Origin: Zygaena filipendulae
Lineage: Eukaryota > Arthropoda > Insecta > Lepidoptera > Zygaenidae
Reading direction: 5' to 3'
DNA length: 64,000 nucleotides
NCBI GenBank assembly: GCA_907165275.2
Contig: OU015665.1
Coordinates: 7,006,001-7,070,000, forward strand
Program-made: the position numbers and the translations under genes
Shown here: positions 33,157 to 45,742 of the stretch, piece by piece
Position numbering within the stretch: the first letter of the stretch is position 1
How the letters are laid out: each line of letters starts with the position of its first letter
Notes under the pieces: model-generated
Told to the model about the DNA's origin: nothing
Databases searched by the model: none
What the model saw: the letters and a program-made list of their open reading frames with translations, nothing else

Positions 33157-33492
33157 CTATACTATAATAAAGAGCAAAAGTTTGTGAATTTGTGACGTTG
33201 TAAGGGGTAATCTCTGGATCTACTGAACCGATTTTGAAAATTCTTTCACTTATAGGAAGCTACAGCGATCCTAAGTGTCATAGGGTACTTTTGATTCCGG
33301 AATTTCCGTGGGAACTCCGAACTTCCCGCGGGTAAAACCACGGGGAATAGCCATCTCTGGATCTACTGAACCGATTTTGAAAATTCTTTCATTTATAGGA
33401 AGCTACGGTAGTCCTGGGTGACATAGTAGGTAGGTACTTCTTTCCCGGAATTTCCGCAGGAACTCCGAAATTAACGCGGGTGACACCCTTTA
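33157..33492 (-). repeat. Two CCGCGG-type repeats in tandem
   Basis: A near-complete reverse copy (CTATACTATAATAAAGAGC to CCACGGGGAATAGC) is followed directly by a second partial copy starting at ATCTCTGGATCTACTGAACC. Confidence 0.7.
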
Positions 33493-34001
33493 TTATCGCG
33501 TGTTAAAATTTTCTATAATGATCACCTAATGCTTTTAAAAGCAAGAAAAAAAGAAAATATCAAACAAATACAGATATCTATACCAGTAGATACCGGTAAA
33601 CTTTATTATTTTAAGTGAATTTTATGGACATACTTTTCCCAGCATGGTATATTTAGGAGAAATTACCAAAGCAGTGACTAATCTGACTAAGCTATTAATA
33701 GTTTCATTATTTTTGAGTTATTTTTATCAAACAACGACGATGTGAGGTTGACCTAAAAAATGAGGGCCTGCTTCTACAAAAACTAATACATTATCTTAGG
33801 TAATTACATAGGTACTTACTATAGGTTTGTTCTGTTTTTTTTTTTAACTTCTGTTTTCTTTTTTGTTACAAAATACAATAAATAAATAAATCTAAAATAA
33901 ATAAAAAAGTTCGCCATTTGTACACACTGTGCAATAGAGAATAAATAAATAAATATAATGCCATAACTTGAATTGAAAAGGGACAAAATATGAACTCACT
34001 C

Positions 34002-34030
34002 CTCAGAAGAATAACTATTATTCTTCTGAG
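34002..34030. repeat. Micro-palindromic insertion, copy 3 (29 bp)
   Basis: CTCAGAAGAATAA...TTATTCTTCTGAG between ACTCACTC (33994-34001) and ACTCGCTC (34031-34038), a duplication with one mismatch. Confidence 0.8.
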
Positions 34031-36102
34031 ACTCGCTCCTTTTGAAATAGTTAGGCACTTATAATAGGTAATAGGTAATAAATAGGTAGTATATTTTTTA
34101 CTCTGAGCTTATAATATCATTATTGCTGTCAATGATAGATATATTGCTGCGGACTGTTCTCTACACGATCGAATAAGGTAGCGGACCAAGTTCGCGGTGC
34201 CAAGCGCACCAAGTGTCTTGGCTCATCCCTTATATTTGAACCATATTGCGAGTTATGATAATAACTATCTATTAAAGTTTACTGTAGATATATTTGCAGA
34301 AGATACCTATAGGAAAAAATTACTAATCACTTTAATTAACTATCTAAATTTAGTAATTGCAACACATTTTTTTTACTGTGTTGATTGATTTACGCCACAC
34401 GTGCATCAAACGTGACTTATGTTGACTAGTTAAACACAAATTTTGAATTAAATCTGCAATTCCATTTAAGGGAAAACTACCGGTAGCGGGTAGGTACATA
34501 CCTAATTATTTTTGATGATAAAATTTTGCAGTATTTACCTAAACTAGACTGTTAGATGTCTATCCAACAGTAAACAAAAAGAGAGAGAAAAAACGGCCTT
34601 CTTCTATAAAATAAGTCACAAATACCTATCTACTGCAGAAATTAACATAGAAAATTAGTAGTTTGGAACTTTAATTTTGTTTAGCATAATATTCTCTTAC
34701 CGATTCCTATTTATTAAATTTTTTTGAACATATTTTATTATGATTCCATTAAGGGTCCTTGGGTCCTACGGGTACCTATAGAAGGGTCAAAAGTTTGACT
34801 TTGTGCATAAAAAACTTAAATTATAAAATTTTTATTAGGTCCCTTATAAATTATATTATAAGAGTGAACGCAATGTTTGGGATTTACGTCGGTGTTTTCG
34901 CTTTGAGCGTATTCTCAGGTAGATAATCGAGCTTACGTTCATTCATAAACAATAGTTACTAGTCATAACTTGCCGTTATCTACTGCGTGTACTTAGTTTT
35001 TTAAACTTTCTCACGTATTTTCTCAACTAATAGCCATCATAAACGATCCCAAACAAACTGTCCAAACAAAATTACAGGGAGCCCACAATGAAGTAAAAAA
35101 ATCTATAAGTTTAGAATTTAGATATTGCGTAGGTACCTAGATATTTTTTTTAATAGAATTTGCAGTGGCTTTAATTAGGAAATATACGCGAACTTCGGAT
35201 TCCCTCGTAAATTGCTATATCTACCCAGCGGGCTACGGCACTAGATAATATTGCTATGTCAGCATTTTCTAAAAACTCGACTAGATTCGATGCACTGACT
35301 TTGACGTCGTTAATATATTTTTCTTTCTTTTGCTCCTTCCATAGATACGGCCGCCAAAGGTGGAAAACTTTGAATTAAAGCAACGATTTATCTACAGTAA
35401 TTAATAAAAATGCCACACATTCTACTTTCTTTTCCTTCACTCTCTACCGACCGTGGGTTGCCTATGGAAAGATTGCTCTTGGCAATTATGTAGGTCGCCT
35501 AAATTGTATGTACTTAGGTATTTACACGTTTCTGTATTTTTGTAAAATTTGTTTCTTACTGTGTGTGTGCAATAATATATTTGATTTGATGTGTATTATT
35601 ATTAGTTTGAGTCTTAACTCTTATGCTCTTAAAATCTTTTTAAAACATCGAACACCTACTTAATAACTATCAGTTTTCTAATCTTGTAATGTGAAGGAGG
35701 ACTGAAACGTTGTCATCCCCTCGTTCGTTACAGATGTTTCAAACTGTAAAGATTAACGCCTCGCCAAGTTTATTTTGTTAAGCGTTTTACTGCATTGTGG
35801 TTTATTTACAAAGGTCTTGTTTGTACTCTTGTTAATGACACCTGTTTACTATAATCCGATAAAAATTAGCCATTTGTGTTCATAAATAAGTAAGTAGGTA
35901 CTTCCTACGGTATTTAATCCCTTGTTCAATAAAGGTAGGTAGATACCTATCCATAACTTACCTACTATACGGTATACCTATGATGTACCTAAGTTGTTTT
36001 TATTAGCTACTAGCTGCGCCCCGCGATTTCACCATCACAATCGATCAATGGTTTCGAAACGCATAGAGGACATACAAACAATCATTTTTATTTATAAGGA
36101 CT

Positions 36103-36290
36103 AGTTGTTCCCTGCGGTTTCACCCGTGGTAATTTTGGAGTTCCCGAGGGAATTCCGGGATATAAATTAATTATGCCCTATGTCCTTCTCCGTACCCCAA
36201 CAACGTGTAGGTAGGTATGCAAAATTTCGTGGTGATCAGTTGAGCCGTTAAGCCGTGAAAGCGTAACAAACAAACTCAATTTTAATTTGT
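36103..36290 (+). repeat. Dispersed CCGCGG-type lepidopteran repeat
   Basis: Forward copy from ACTAGTTGTTCCCTGCGG. A second, diverged one follows at about 36295-36500. Confidence 0.7.
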
Positions 36291-38149
36291 ATCAGCATTT
36301 CACCACGGTTCCATCCGCGTAAACTGCTGGATTTCAAGAATATAATTATGTTCCGGAATAAAAGTATCCTAAGTTTCTCAGAGACTACCTATGACTTTCT
36401 ATTGGTGAAAGAAGTTTTGTAATCAGTTTAGTAATTCCACAGATAATATTATCCTAAAGATTATCCCCACAAACAAATAAATTTTTCCTTTTTAAAACAC
36501 TTGTATTGAATGGGATCAACCCTCATAATAATTTCAGTCATCTCATTCTCAGCAACGCCTAATTTTGTTTTAACCATTTTTCTTTATAGGTGTTTAAAAA
36601 TTCAAGTATAAAACAAGATCTAGTATTTTCATGTGGCTCGTATTATCTATAGGTATAGAGTAAGTTAGGTGCTATCAAGCATCTTTTGTTTTTAGATACT
36701 TATTTTTCGGAAGGAATTTTATTATTAACAAGGAAATCTTTAGAGACAGTTCTGTAATGAAGCAAAAATGTTTGTTTCCCACGAAAACTTCAACACCTGC
36801 GCGCCAGATGTTGAGATTTGTCTGGCCTGGGCTTGCGATGACCATTGTTTCTCATTTCGGTAATAGTAAAAACGAAGATTAAGCACTAAAAGGCAATATT
36901 GTATTGTGATAAATAATAAAGCGTCTTGGAAACGTTCAGTGCCATAAAACATTGGCGGCGCGGTGGCCCCCGCAGCTGTAGGTATTCGAGAAAACGTGTA
37001 TACGTCACACGTATGCGACATCCATAGTTCGATAATGGTTCCAAAGAGAATATTACTAACTAAATGGTTCGTTGATGTGGTTTTTCAATTAGATTAAAAT
37101 AACAAGATTTTTTGGGAGAATGCACTTCACTTCAACAAATTTTACAGTAGATACTTTTACATTCTACCATTGAACCATACATAGCATGGTATAATTGGCT
37201 TTATAGGTTATTTATTAATTGATCCCCCATGGTTTCAATAGGGTTAATTTCGGAGTTGCCGAAGGAAGTCCGCGATAAATATTATAGGTTTAGGTACCCT
37301 ATATCATTCCGGAACACTGTACCTACCTATAGCTTCCTATAATAAGTGAAATAATTTTTTAAATCGGTTAAGTTGTTTATGAGTTTATCCATTACAAACA
37401 AACATACAAAAAATTATTAATTTTTTTATGTTTTGTATGTTTGTAATCGAAGTTCGTCCATTACAAATAAACATACAAAAAAGAAATAATTTTATTTGTA
37501 TAATATTAGTAATTATAAAACGTTTTAATGAATTAACTGAAAACCTGATACACCCCATTTAAAACAATAAACAATAATATGATTAAAATATATTTTATGT
37601 CAAAAAAATTTATACTTTAAAAGTTATTCAACAATAGTTTGGAGGTGAACTATCTACTAAATTCCAAGCGCTACGCCCGCGCCTACCGGTTCGAATTTTT
37701 TTGCTGCGGGCGGCGTACGCGCCTAAGATTGTATTATAAATAATTTAGACATGGGCTAGTAAAAATGAAAAATATAACCTATATTAAAACATAGTGCGAT
37801 CGATTCGCTAGTCGATTCTGAAAAAACTACTTTCTAGTTCAGGTAATTCATTAACACGTTGTATACAAAAAACCAAACAAAAGTTTGCAAAAATAATATC
37901 AGTACCTACCATTAAGTAGGTATCTAGTACCTACCTTTCTATTTTACTCTCTTTAGTATGGATGGGTAAAAAATATCGAAATCCAGAAAATTTACTTCAA
38001 TATTAGAACCTACCTACCTAGGTAGTAGGTACCTATCAGAGCTCCACCTGTTACACGCGATAATTGTAACAAACAAACAACTCACATTCGCATTTATAAT
38101 AATATATACGTTAGGATTATTCTACAGAGATACGTATAATTAGTGTACA

Positions 38150-38310
38150 CTATGGGTTGGGGCCGGGTCGTCCGAGTACCTAGCAGCCACACCGCGGGCG
38201 CACAGATGCGGCCCATGTGTAGGCGCTCCTCGCACCGCCGCCGCGCACCGTGGCCGCGCCGACGACGCCCGGGACGTCGACGCGACGCGACGCTCGCTCC
38301 CGCTCCGCCG
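38150..38310. other. CpG-rich island in AT-rich desert
   Basis: About 160 bp with many CGs (CGACGCGACGCGACGCTCGC) amid DNA of low GC. On the minus strand it contains MGRICAPAVWLL followed by a GT, which could be a signal-peptide start at a splice donor. On the plus strand it has acceptor-like CTAGCAG. It could be a first exon or promoter of a gene outside the visible set. Confidence 0.3.
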
Positions 38311-39127
38311 ATGTATAAGTATACAGTATGTGCACCATCGTACACCATGCTTACAGGGACTGAATTTAAAATTTAACTTCGCATTTTGAGTACCTACCTA
38401 TACCATTAAAAAATGTTGCGTGAGATTTTATAGTTTACTTGCCTTGAATTAATAGTAAGTATACCTACGTTTTTTTTTAAATATAATAGCTTATGTATCT
38501 ACCCTTAATTCTAATGAATAGGTATAATAAAAAATGCAATTGGGTGTGTTTTTTAAAGCTTTCGAGAAGCAATATTAAAGTAAGTACTTACCTAATTACG
38601 AAGAGGATATTTGCGTAGAAATACCCATGAAATACTTCGTAACTTTTACACACGTAGATATTTGGATTCGACCTTGATTTTTGCGCTCATCGCGCTCAAG
38701 GTTCAAGTTTTAATTCAACTGAATTTTTATGTAGGTACGACAGGTTTCTTGTTTTTGTTCATCTAAATATTATGTGGTCTATTAGTAGTTAGCTTCGTGG
38801 TCACCCTAGTGTCACCCCGTATTGGCCGGTTCTCACGTATCGTTTTGTTTCATCAACAGATGCCCCTGTCACGGGAATGCAACCCCGATTGGGCATCGCA
38901 GTCGCTAATCACGACTACCTATTTGGATCTGTGCCAACCGTCTCGTTCAAAACGCTTAAACGATAAGATGAGTAGGTAGGTACATACTTATATAAATTAA
39001 AAAATAAATAAATTAGGTACCTAGACGACAATAAAATAAAAAAGTATTTTATCACTTAATTAACGGGTGCTAAAAAGTTTAAAAATTTTCGATTACCTAC
39101 CTAAATATCTACTACCTACTTAGGTAG

Positions 39128-39185
39128 CTTAGATAAGTAAATGATTGGTCTCCGCTGCGCTCCGGAGACCAATCATTTATCTAAG
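39128..39185. repeat. Perfect-stem hairpin
   Basis: Arms AAATGATTGGTCTCCG and CGGAGACCAATCATTT, extended by CTTAGAT/ATCTAAG, around a short loop CTGCGCT. The left arm has 4 extra bases. Confidence 0.7.
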
Positions 39186-42100
39186 TTAGGTACCTTGTAG
39201 GTTTCCCAATAATTTATCGGATTTGTCGTTTAAAAAAAGCAAAATAAAAAACAGAATATAAATAAAAATATAATATAATAATACCTATGCCCATGCTGTG
39301 ACCAAATGTAACGAAAAACACTCTTATGAGGATCAACCTATTAATTTTATTCAAAATTTCGTAATTCCCTTGGGAACTCGTAGTTTCGTGATTAAAACTA
39401 ATCTAAAACCATTAGTACATAGGTATTTATACTTCAATGCATAAACGCTCAGGCACACGCAAACGCCTTTCTCGACATCCAATTTCGATGATACAGAGCC
39501 TCCAAGCTAAGCTTAATCTACCTCTGAAAACCCTATGAAAATCGCTTCGAAGTAGTTTCGAAGATTAGCGTGCAGACCAAAATTGCACTTTTTGTGTGTT
39601 GTTATCGATCTGTGATTCTTTTTTGCTTTTAAAAAATATAGGTATTCAGTGTTATAAACACGCGAATTCTTTTGTTTTTAGTTATGTATAAACATTCACA
39701 TAAGAAATAGGTATAGGTAGGTACAAATTTGCAGGCGCCCACCGGCTGACAACCATTTAGCTGTTAGTCGGCAGATGCAGTTTCGTTATGGGACGGAGAC
39801 AGTTTGCTAATTCTGGGTTAGGTGCGCGTGCGCCGTGCGCTCGTTTCCTGTAGTCATTCTCCCCACGTTGCTAATACACGGACAAAGATCACAGTAACCA
39901 TAGTATTTAACGATATAAATAAAATGTATTGGCATATCTTTGAACTCTATGAATATTCGAATACAAACGAATTGAAAGTTACTAGGTAGGTACACGTGTG
40001 TGTCTAGTAGGTATCCGCTTGGGAAAACATAAAAACATATAAACTTGGGCACATATTACCTAATCTAAAAGACTCGTGATTAAAATTTAGAAAGGAACGA
40101 AAGGGAAGAAAAAACTGAAACGTAATATCTGTGGTAAAAAGAAACAATAGAAATGTTCAAAATGGGAGCAGTCAAAAACAGTCAAGAGCTCATTTCAATA
40201 AATAACCAGGTAGGTAAATACTAAATTTTTTTGCCGTTTTCAGGTCGTAGGAATCTTCAGTTTACATAGGTAGGTACATAATATTATTAATAAAAAAAAA
40301 TTATATTTATCTACACACGCATACCTAAATACCTACCTATCTGATACCTATACCAGCATGGGTACTAATTAAAGGTCCTTTATCGATATCGTGAGCGTAT
40401 AAAAGTGAAAGTGAATTTATTTGTTTGTTAAGCTTTCACGCCTCGACGGCTAAACGGATCATCTTTTTTTTTATATAAAACCGCGTTATATAAACCGCGG
40501 GGATCAGCTAGTGCCTTTATAAAGTTCTGAATATACTACGTAGCAAAAAAGAAAAGTGAATTTTAGAACCAAAATATATTATGCATAATATTCTGGACTT
40601 TGCGTGGTAATAGAAAATAGAAGGAAAATGACGCTTCGCTTCTGTTCGCCGCAATGTAAATTGAATCTGGATGTGTATTGTGTATGCGTCGGGATGTACG
40701 TTATTATGTAGTAAGGATTTATGATCCCGTGTACTAAGGTACGATAAGAGTGTATAATCTTTACACGCGATTGAAGTAAAACTCCTTTGACGTTGTGACA
40801 GTTATATGACGAGTACCTAAACTAAAAATAAATATGTATTATGCCATTACACTGAACGGAAACTGATTGTAACACGGTTCCGTCAAGGTTCACACGTCAT
40901 CTAACTAAAACATTTAGTTACCCCTTGGCAACGCGCACCGAAAGATGTTTTAGGTACCTACTACCTACCTACTCCAAAAATAAATTATTATTTTTTTGAA
41001 AATTATCGTATAACTATATCTGACATTGTTATTAATTCACCTATACCTACTTACGACTGGTAGGTATTTTGAAGTTCAGTGGCTTTCCAACCAAACCGAT
41101 AATTTTATTTCTTATGGAATTGGACACCTTTAAATGTCCGAAAATACACACGTTTATAGCTTACATCATGGACCAACTAAATGCTTACATGTATTAACTG
41201 TCAAATTACGCTACACAATGTTGGTTTCTGAGAAAATGTTAGGTAGGTAGGTATACCTACCTAACCGTTTGTTCCCCCCGGATTTGGTCGGGTTTGGCCC
41301 TATTTCCATCAACGTTGTAGTAAATATACATACATAAGGTTAATATTATACAGTAGGTACTACAGTATATGAACTTCGCGGATTTTATTTTAAAATTATC
41401 GCGCAAATACGCGCGTATTTATTTTGAAGCAAAGTGCGTTGATACGTTTAGTGGCAGCTTCCGGTGGCTATAAACTTCTCATCAAAACATTACACTTACA
41501 ATGGTCTTTATGAAAATATTCGGGCCGACATTAGCTAGAATAAATTTATAATATGTACCATGGATTAAACATTAGGTACTTTTTACCCCGAAGCAACCAA
41601 TACTGTAGGAGTATAGTATTATCTACCTATATTATCTGTGCTGTAGCTAATCTTTGAACTGATTTACAAATTATTTCACTGATACCTATTAATACTTGAT
41701 AGATACACATATCTAATATCTACCTATGTACTAGAAAGTAAGTAGCTAGGTAGTATACTGCGGTATTTCTGAGTACCTAATATTTTTGTCCCGGAACCAA
41801 CAGTTCCCGAAGGAATTTGAAAAAATGTGAATGTAAATAACAAAGAAAATATAGGTAGTAGTTAAACATTATAGTTGAACTAGTTTCACATCTAATTTGT
41901 AAGATTGATAATAGCCGAGGCATGGACACAAATGACTGATGATCTCATATAGGTAGTTAGGTATATCGTGAGCATCGACGAATGGTTAATGTCACTGAAG
42001 GCTTTTGAAATATTGCAAGAAGCAACGAGTAGGTAGGTACTTAATGAAAAACTTCAGCGTCTGGCTTCTTCTGGCCTACCTACTGTTAATTTATTACATC

Positions 42101-43603
42101 ATCAATTGATCCGAGTCAGTTCCCGCGATTTTATGCATAGACTTTCAATTCGCATAATTATACCTACTTGATACTTCGATAATATAGTCATGTCATGGAC
42201 CATGTCTTGTTTTAGTTCAGGAACATGGAAACAAGTGGGGATCTGGATTTCTGAAACGTGTGGCTCGCTGACGATAAGTAGGTAGGTTAAAGTAGACCGT
42301 AGGTAGGTACCTCAGATTAGTTTGAGGTAGGTAGGTACCTAAGGATTCCCAGCCCGCAGGTGTAGCATGCTTTGGGTAGGTATTATGGCCATTCTGTATA
42401 GGTACCTACATAATGGGTACGTACCTGCAGTGTCACGAGTAGGTACGTACCAGAATTATGACCCAAAATAAATAAAGAATGAAGATAATAATTTTTGATT
42501 CGGGCATGCTGACCTTTCCGACAGCGAATTGAGGCATATCTACAAATACTAGTTAGGTAGGTACCGTGGTAGGTAGGTACCTATGTAGTATTTTTTGTCG
42601 AGTCGATTAGTTTACTAGCCTAGTAAGTTATATATTTACAATAATGTACGTGTACCGACCGAAAATATTTCGTAACACATAATGGTCTATTTCGGTTAAC
42701 TCGTGACAGTCTGTTTATGTTTAGCTGCGTTTACGATCGTCCGATGAATTATTAACCGTCGCGAGCGCGACGCGACGGCCGATATGTGACAGCTCGACTC
42801 CGGGAATCAACCGGGAATGTAATAAAATACTCGTGGTGTACCTAAGCTACCTACCTAACTTTATATTTTATCACAGTCGTATTTCAATTTTTACGCAAAT
42901 TTTTAATGAATGCTTATTAGTCATCCTTTAATTATTATTACCTAAATGAGCGGGTGGACTTAGAGGTTGGTCTGCGAGTTTGGTGACACAAAAACACGCA
43001 GAATTAACTCTTGAACTATATCAAGAGTAAAGTGGTTAAGCTAGGTATTTAAAATATTTGAATGGTTAAGAATGTTATGATGCCCATGGTCCAAAAGTCA
43101 TTGTTTTTTAAACTACATATTTACGGGGCACATAATTATTATCTTGGTATATTTATGAGTACCTACTTATTCCTTTTTGGTAATCGGTTAAAACTAAAAC
43201 TCGCGCTTTAGAACAAAAAGTAGGTCGGTAGGTAATCTAAAGTCTTTATTGCGGAGGGTAGACCCACTGAGCAAATAATCACTATACGTTTTAAGAGTAG
43301 GCACTTCCATACTAATCGCTGATCCGATCTATGAAAGCATTTTGTGCCAACCATACCAATGCAATGTATGAAGTGGTCATAGAAATTTGGTTAAGTATTC
43401 CAAAGTTGGTAAAAAAATTCGCGCATACATCCATAGTAACTTCTGGTTCAAGGGAGTGTCGCTGGCCTGGGTAGACCGTAGAGGTCAGTGATAGAGGTAA
43501 GGAGCACCACCTTTTTTTTTTTAATGCCTACCAATAAAAGAGGAACCTGACGCCAACGGTATACGTCTGGTTCCTCTTTGTATGGAGTATGATTGGATAC
43601 TTT

Positions 43604-43700
43604 TACCGCCGCACTCAGAGTCGACTTTAATGATTACTTAGTTAAGTATAGATTTTTAAAACAAAATTTCCGCAATCGTTATTTTATATACTTAACTGTT
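43604..43700. repeat. Single arm of the CCGCCGCACTCAGAG element
   Basis: CCGCCGCACTCAGAGTCGAC, then TTTAATGATTACTTAGTTAA and TTTTAAAACAAAAT match one arm of the foldback at 58542-58983. Confidence 0.7.
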
Positions 43701-43895
43701 GTAAAACTTAAGAAAAAACATCGAACAATAATGGAAAAAGTTTGTGGAGTGAAAAGTTGCCTAGTAGGCAAAAATGAAAAGTCAAAGAAGTCGAAGTTTC
43801 TCTACCATAGCGCCACCACAACTTGGTGCTTCTCGATGGACACTTTTCATACATAGAGTAGATAGTTCTCTTTATCTCTATCCTACGCTCTACCC

Positions 43896-43936
43896 CTCAG
43901 AAGAATAAATAATAATGCTACTGTTATTGTTCTGAG
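43896..43936. repeat. Micro-palindromic insertion, copy 4 (41 bp)
   Basis: CTCAGAAGAATAA at the left, TTATTGTTCTGAG at the right, and a longer centre than other copies. Exact duplication CTCTACCC at 43888-43895 and 43937-43944. Confidence 0.85.
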
Positions 43937-44195
43937 CTCTACCCCGTTCTACCCTCCATCCATAGACTTTTTTTTGTTAAATTTACCCCAATGGGGAAGG
44001 CAAAGGATTTTTCTTCTTCTGAAGTTATTTACATTGAAATGCATTGTGAGACGCATATTGATGATTTACCGGAACTTTTTGCAGCAACTCTTCATATTTG
44101 AACCTTAATAGGACGCTCTGTGGGAAGTTGTATGGTAAAACTACAACCTCCCGATGAACGCCCTATTTCATCTTATTTCACTGTTCATCACTAAT

Positions 44196-44600
44196 AGGGT
44201 ACTTGCATGAATTTTTTTTCAGTCTATTTTAAAGATATATGGCCTACTTAAACAAAGCAAGAAAAAGAAAAAAAATATATCGCAATGCATCTTACCGATG
44301 CATTTTAAAGTAAAAAACTTCAGAAAATGGAAAACATGCGTTGACTGTATGCATTTAGTTTCTTTTACCTTCTCTGAAAGAGGTAAAGGTTTCCTAAAAA
44401 AATAAAAGTGACGTCATATTGTGTCAAGCTTGGCTGTGATTGATGTTTCGTTGCAACGTTCCGTTTCACAAAATTAAAAGTTGAATATTTTGGTATTTAT
44501 TGAAATTTTTTTAGTAAATCTTTCACGATAACGCTTTTCTAAGGCTCTATTTTAGAAATATTGACAAAATTTATTATAATTAATTTCATTCAAGTACCTT
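44196..44600 (+). mobile_element. GGGTACTTGCATG MITE, internally deleted copy
   Basis: Has both ends and TA flanks, but lacks the middle segment (TAATTAAATAGAGCG through CCAGTAAAGAATCG) present in the copy at 55964. It sits inside a GTTAAATTTACCCC-family element (43968-44195). Confidence 0.8.
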
Positions 44601-44629
44601 ATTATATAAAAAAAAGTTTCTTTAACGCC

Positions 44630-45510
44630 AGATTCAAAATAAATCTATGTTGTAAGGCGGGATGTCAATCTTATTTAAACGTTATTATTGTAATATAATA
44701 TTTGACTGTTGCCAAACTAATAATATTTGTAATATTTGTATATTAGTTTGTTGTCATTTATCAGTTTTTAGTCCAATATACCTAAACCTACCTATTATAT
44801 ACAATTTCTTATACATAAATAAACACATTAATAAACCATGATATGGTTTTTGAATACACAGTACCAAAGAAAATAATACTGCAAGCACAGTTATTAATTT
44901 TAAAATTTAAATACTATACAGTACACATACTAGCTAAGAAGAAACTCGTAGGCTAGTTGGTGTCTAAATAATTTGTATGGAATTTACTAGCTCTTCTGTC
45001 GCTTTAAAGCTAAATTCGATCCATAAACGAAAGGGTGCGTTTACTACGTAAATTTTTAAAGCGCTTATTTGCTGCTTAAAGGACCTCGTCTTTGGCACGT
45101 GCTCCGTCTCACATAATCCGTAGAAACTAGAAAGAAACGAATACCTACCAAGTACCAATCTCTGTAAGTCTCGGGTGGTCGTGGCCACTCGTGGTGACTC
45201 GTGAGTCGTGACTTGTACCTTTATCATTCCAACTCCTTCCGCTAGGAGTCGGTTCGGTACGCTTCGGTACCTACTCGGTTCGGCAGTCGGTAGGAGTCGG
45301 ACTCGGAGTTGCCGGAGTTGGTTGGATATGGGATATGTCGCGGTCGCGGTGAGCGGCAGCGTAATCATTCTAACTCCTTCCGCTCGGTTCGGTAGGTCTC
45401 GGAGTGGTTGGAGTTGGTTGGATATGGGATATGTTTAATAAGTGAAGGAGTTGTAACAACCCAGCTTCCGGATACATATCCAAAGATATATGGGTCCGGG
45501 TTTACCCATG
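44630..45510 (+). repeat. Long dispersed repeat, copy ending 232 bp before PIF1
   Basis: Same repeat as 6385-7052. It carries an extra 175-182 bp block at 44947-45128 bounded by AGAAACT on both sides, absent from the other copy. The GC-rich palindromic part is at 45225-45440. Confidence 0.85.
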
Positions 45511-45742
45511 GTAGGTAAATATTGTATTATCTATGGTAGAAATAATACACATCAGAATTGGCAGTATGGGCCCTGTACTCTTAGCCTTTCCTATATAGGA
45601 TGAATAAACGAAAAAAAAAAATATCTATGGTAGGTACTTAGTAACCATTTAAAGTTTTGAAACTTTTGGATTTTAAATTAGATTTTTATTATAATTGAGT
45701 AACATAAACCTTCTTCGAAATACACTTTAGTAGGTAACGAAA

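Larger units (their letters stand above)
32590..44190. other. Gene-poor 11.6 kb region
   Basis: No supported gene. It contains GCGG-type repeats (33157-33492, 36103-36500 and fragments near 37220 and 40400), a palindromic micro-insertion (34002-34030), a hairpin (39128-39185), a CpG-rich block (38150-38310) and a very high density of TAGGTAGGTACCTA words between 37.9 and 43.3 kb. It is consistent with a long intron or regulatory desert. Confidence 0.5.

Noticed and set aside
35353..35412. Strong 3' splice site (TTGCTCCTTCCATAG) with short open frame
   Set aside because: All three frames close within about 20 codons and no donor follows. It cannot be linked in phase to a convincing product from 32587.
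40154..40210. Possible exon MFKMGAVKNSQELISINNQ before GTAGGT
   Set aside because: The donor GTAGGTA is also the ubiquitous lepidopteran background word, and no partner exon or family match was seen.
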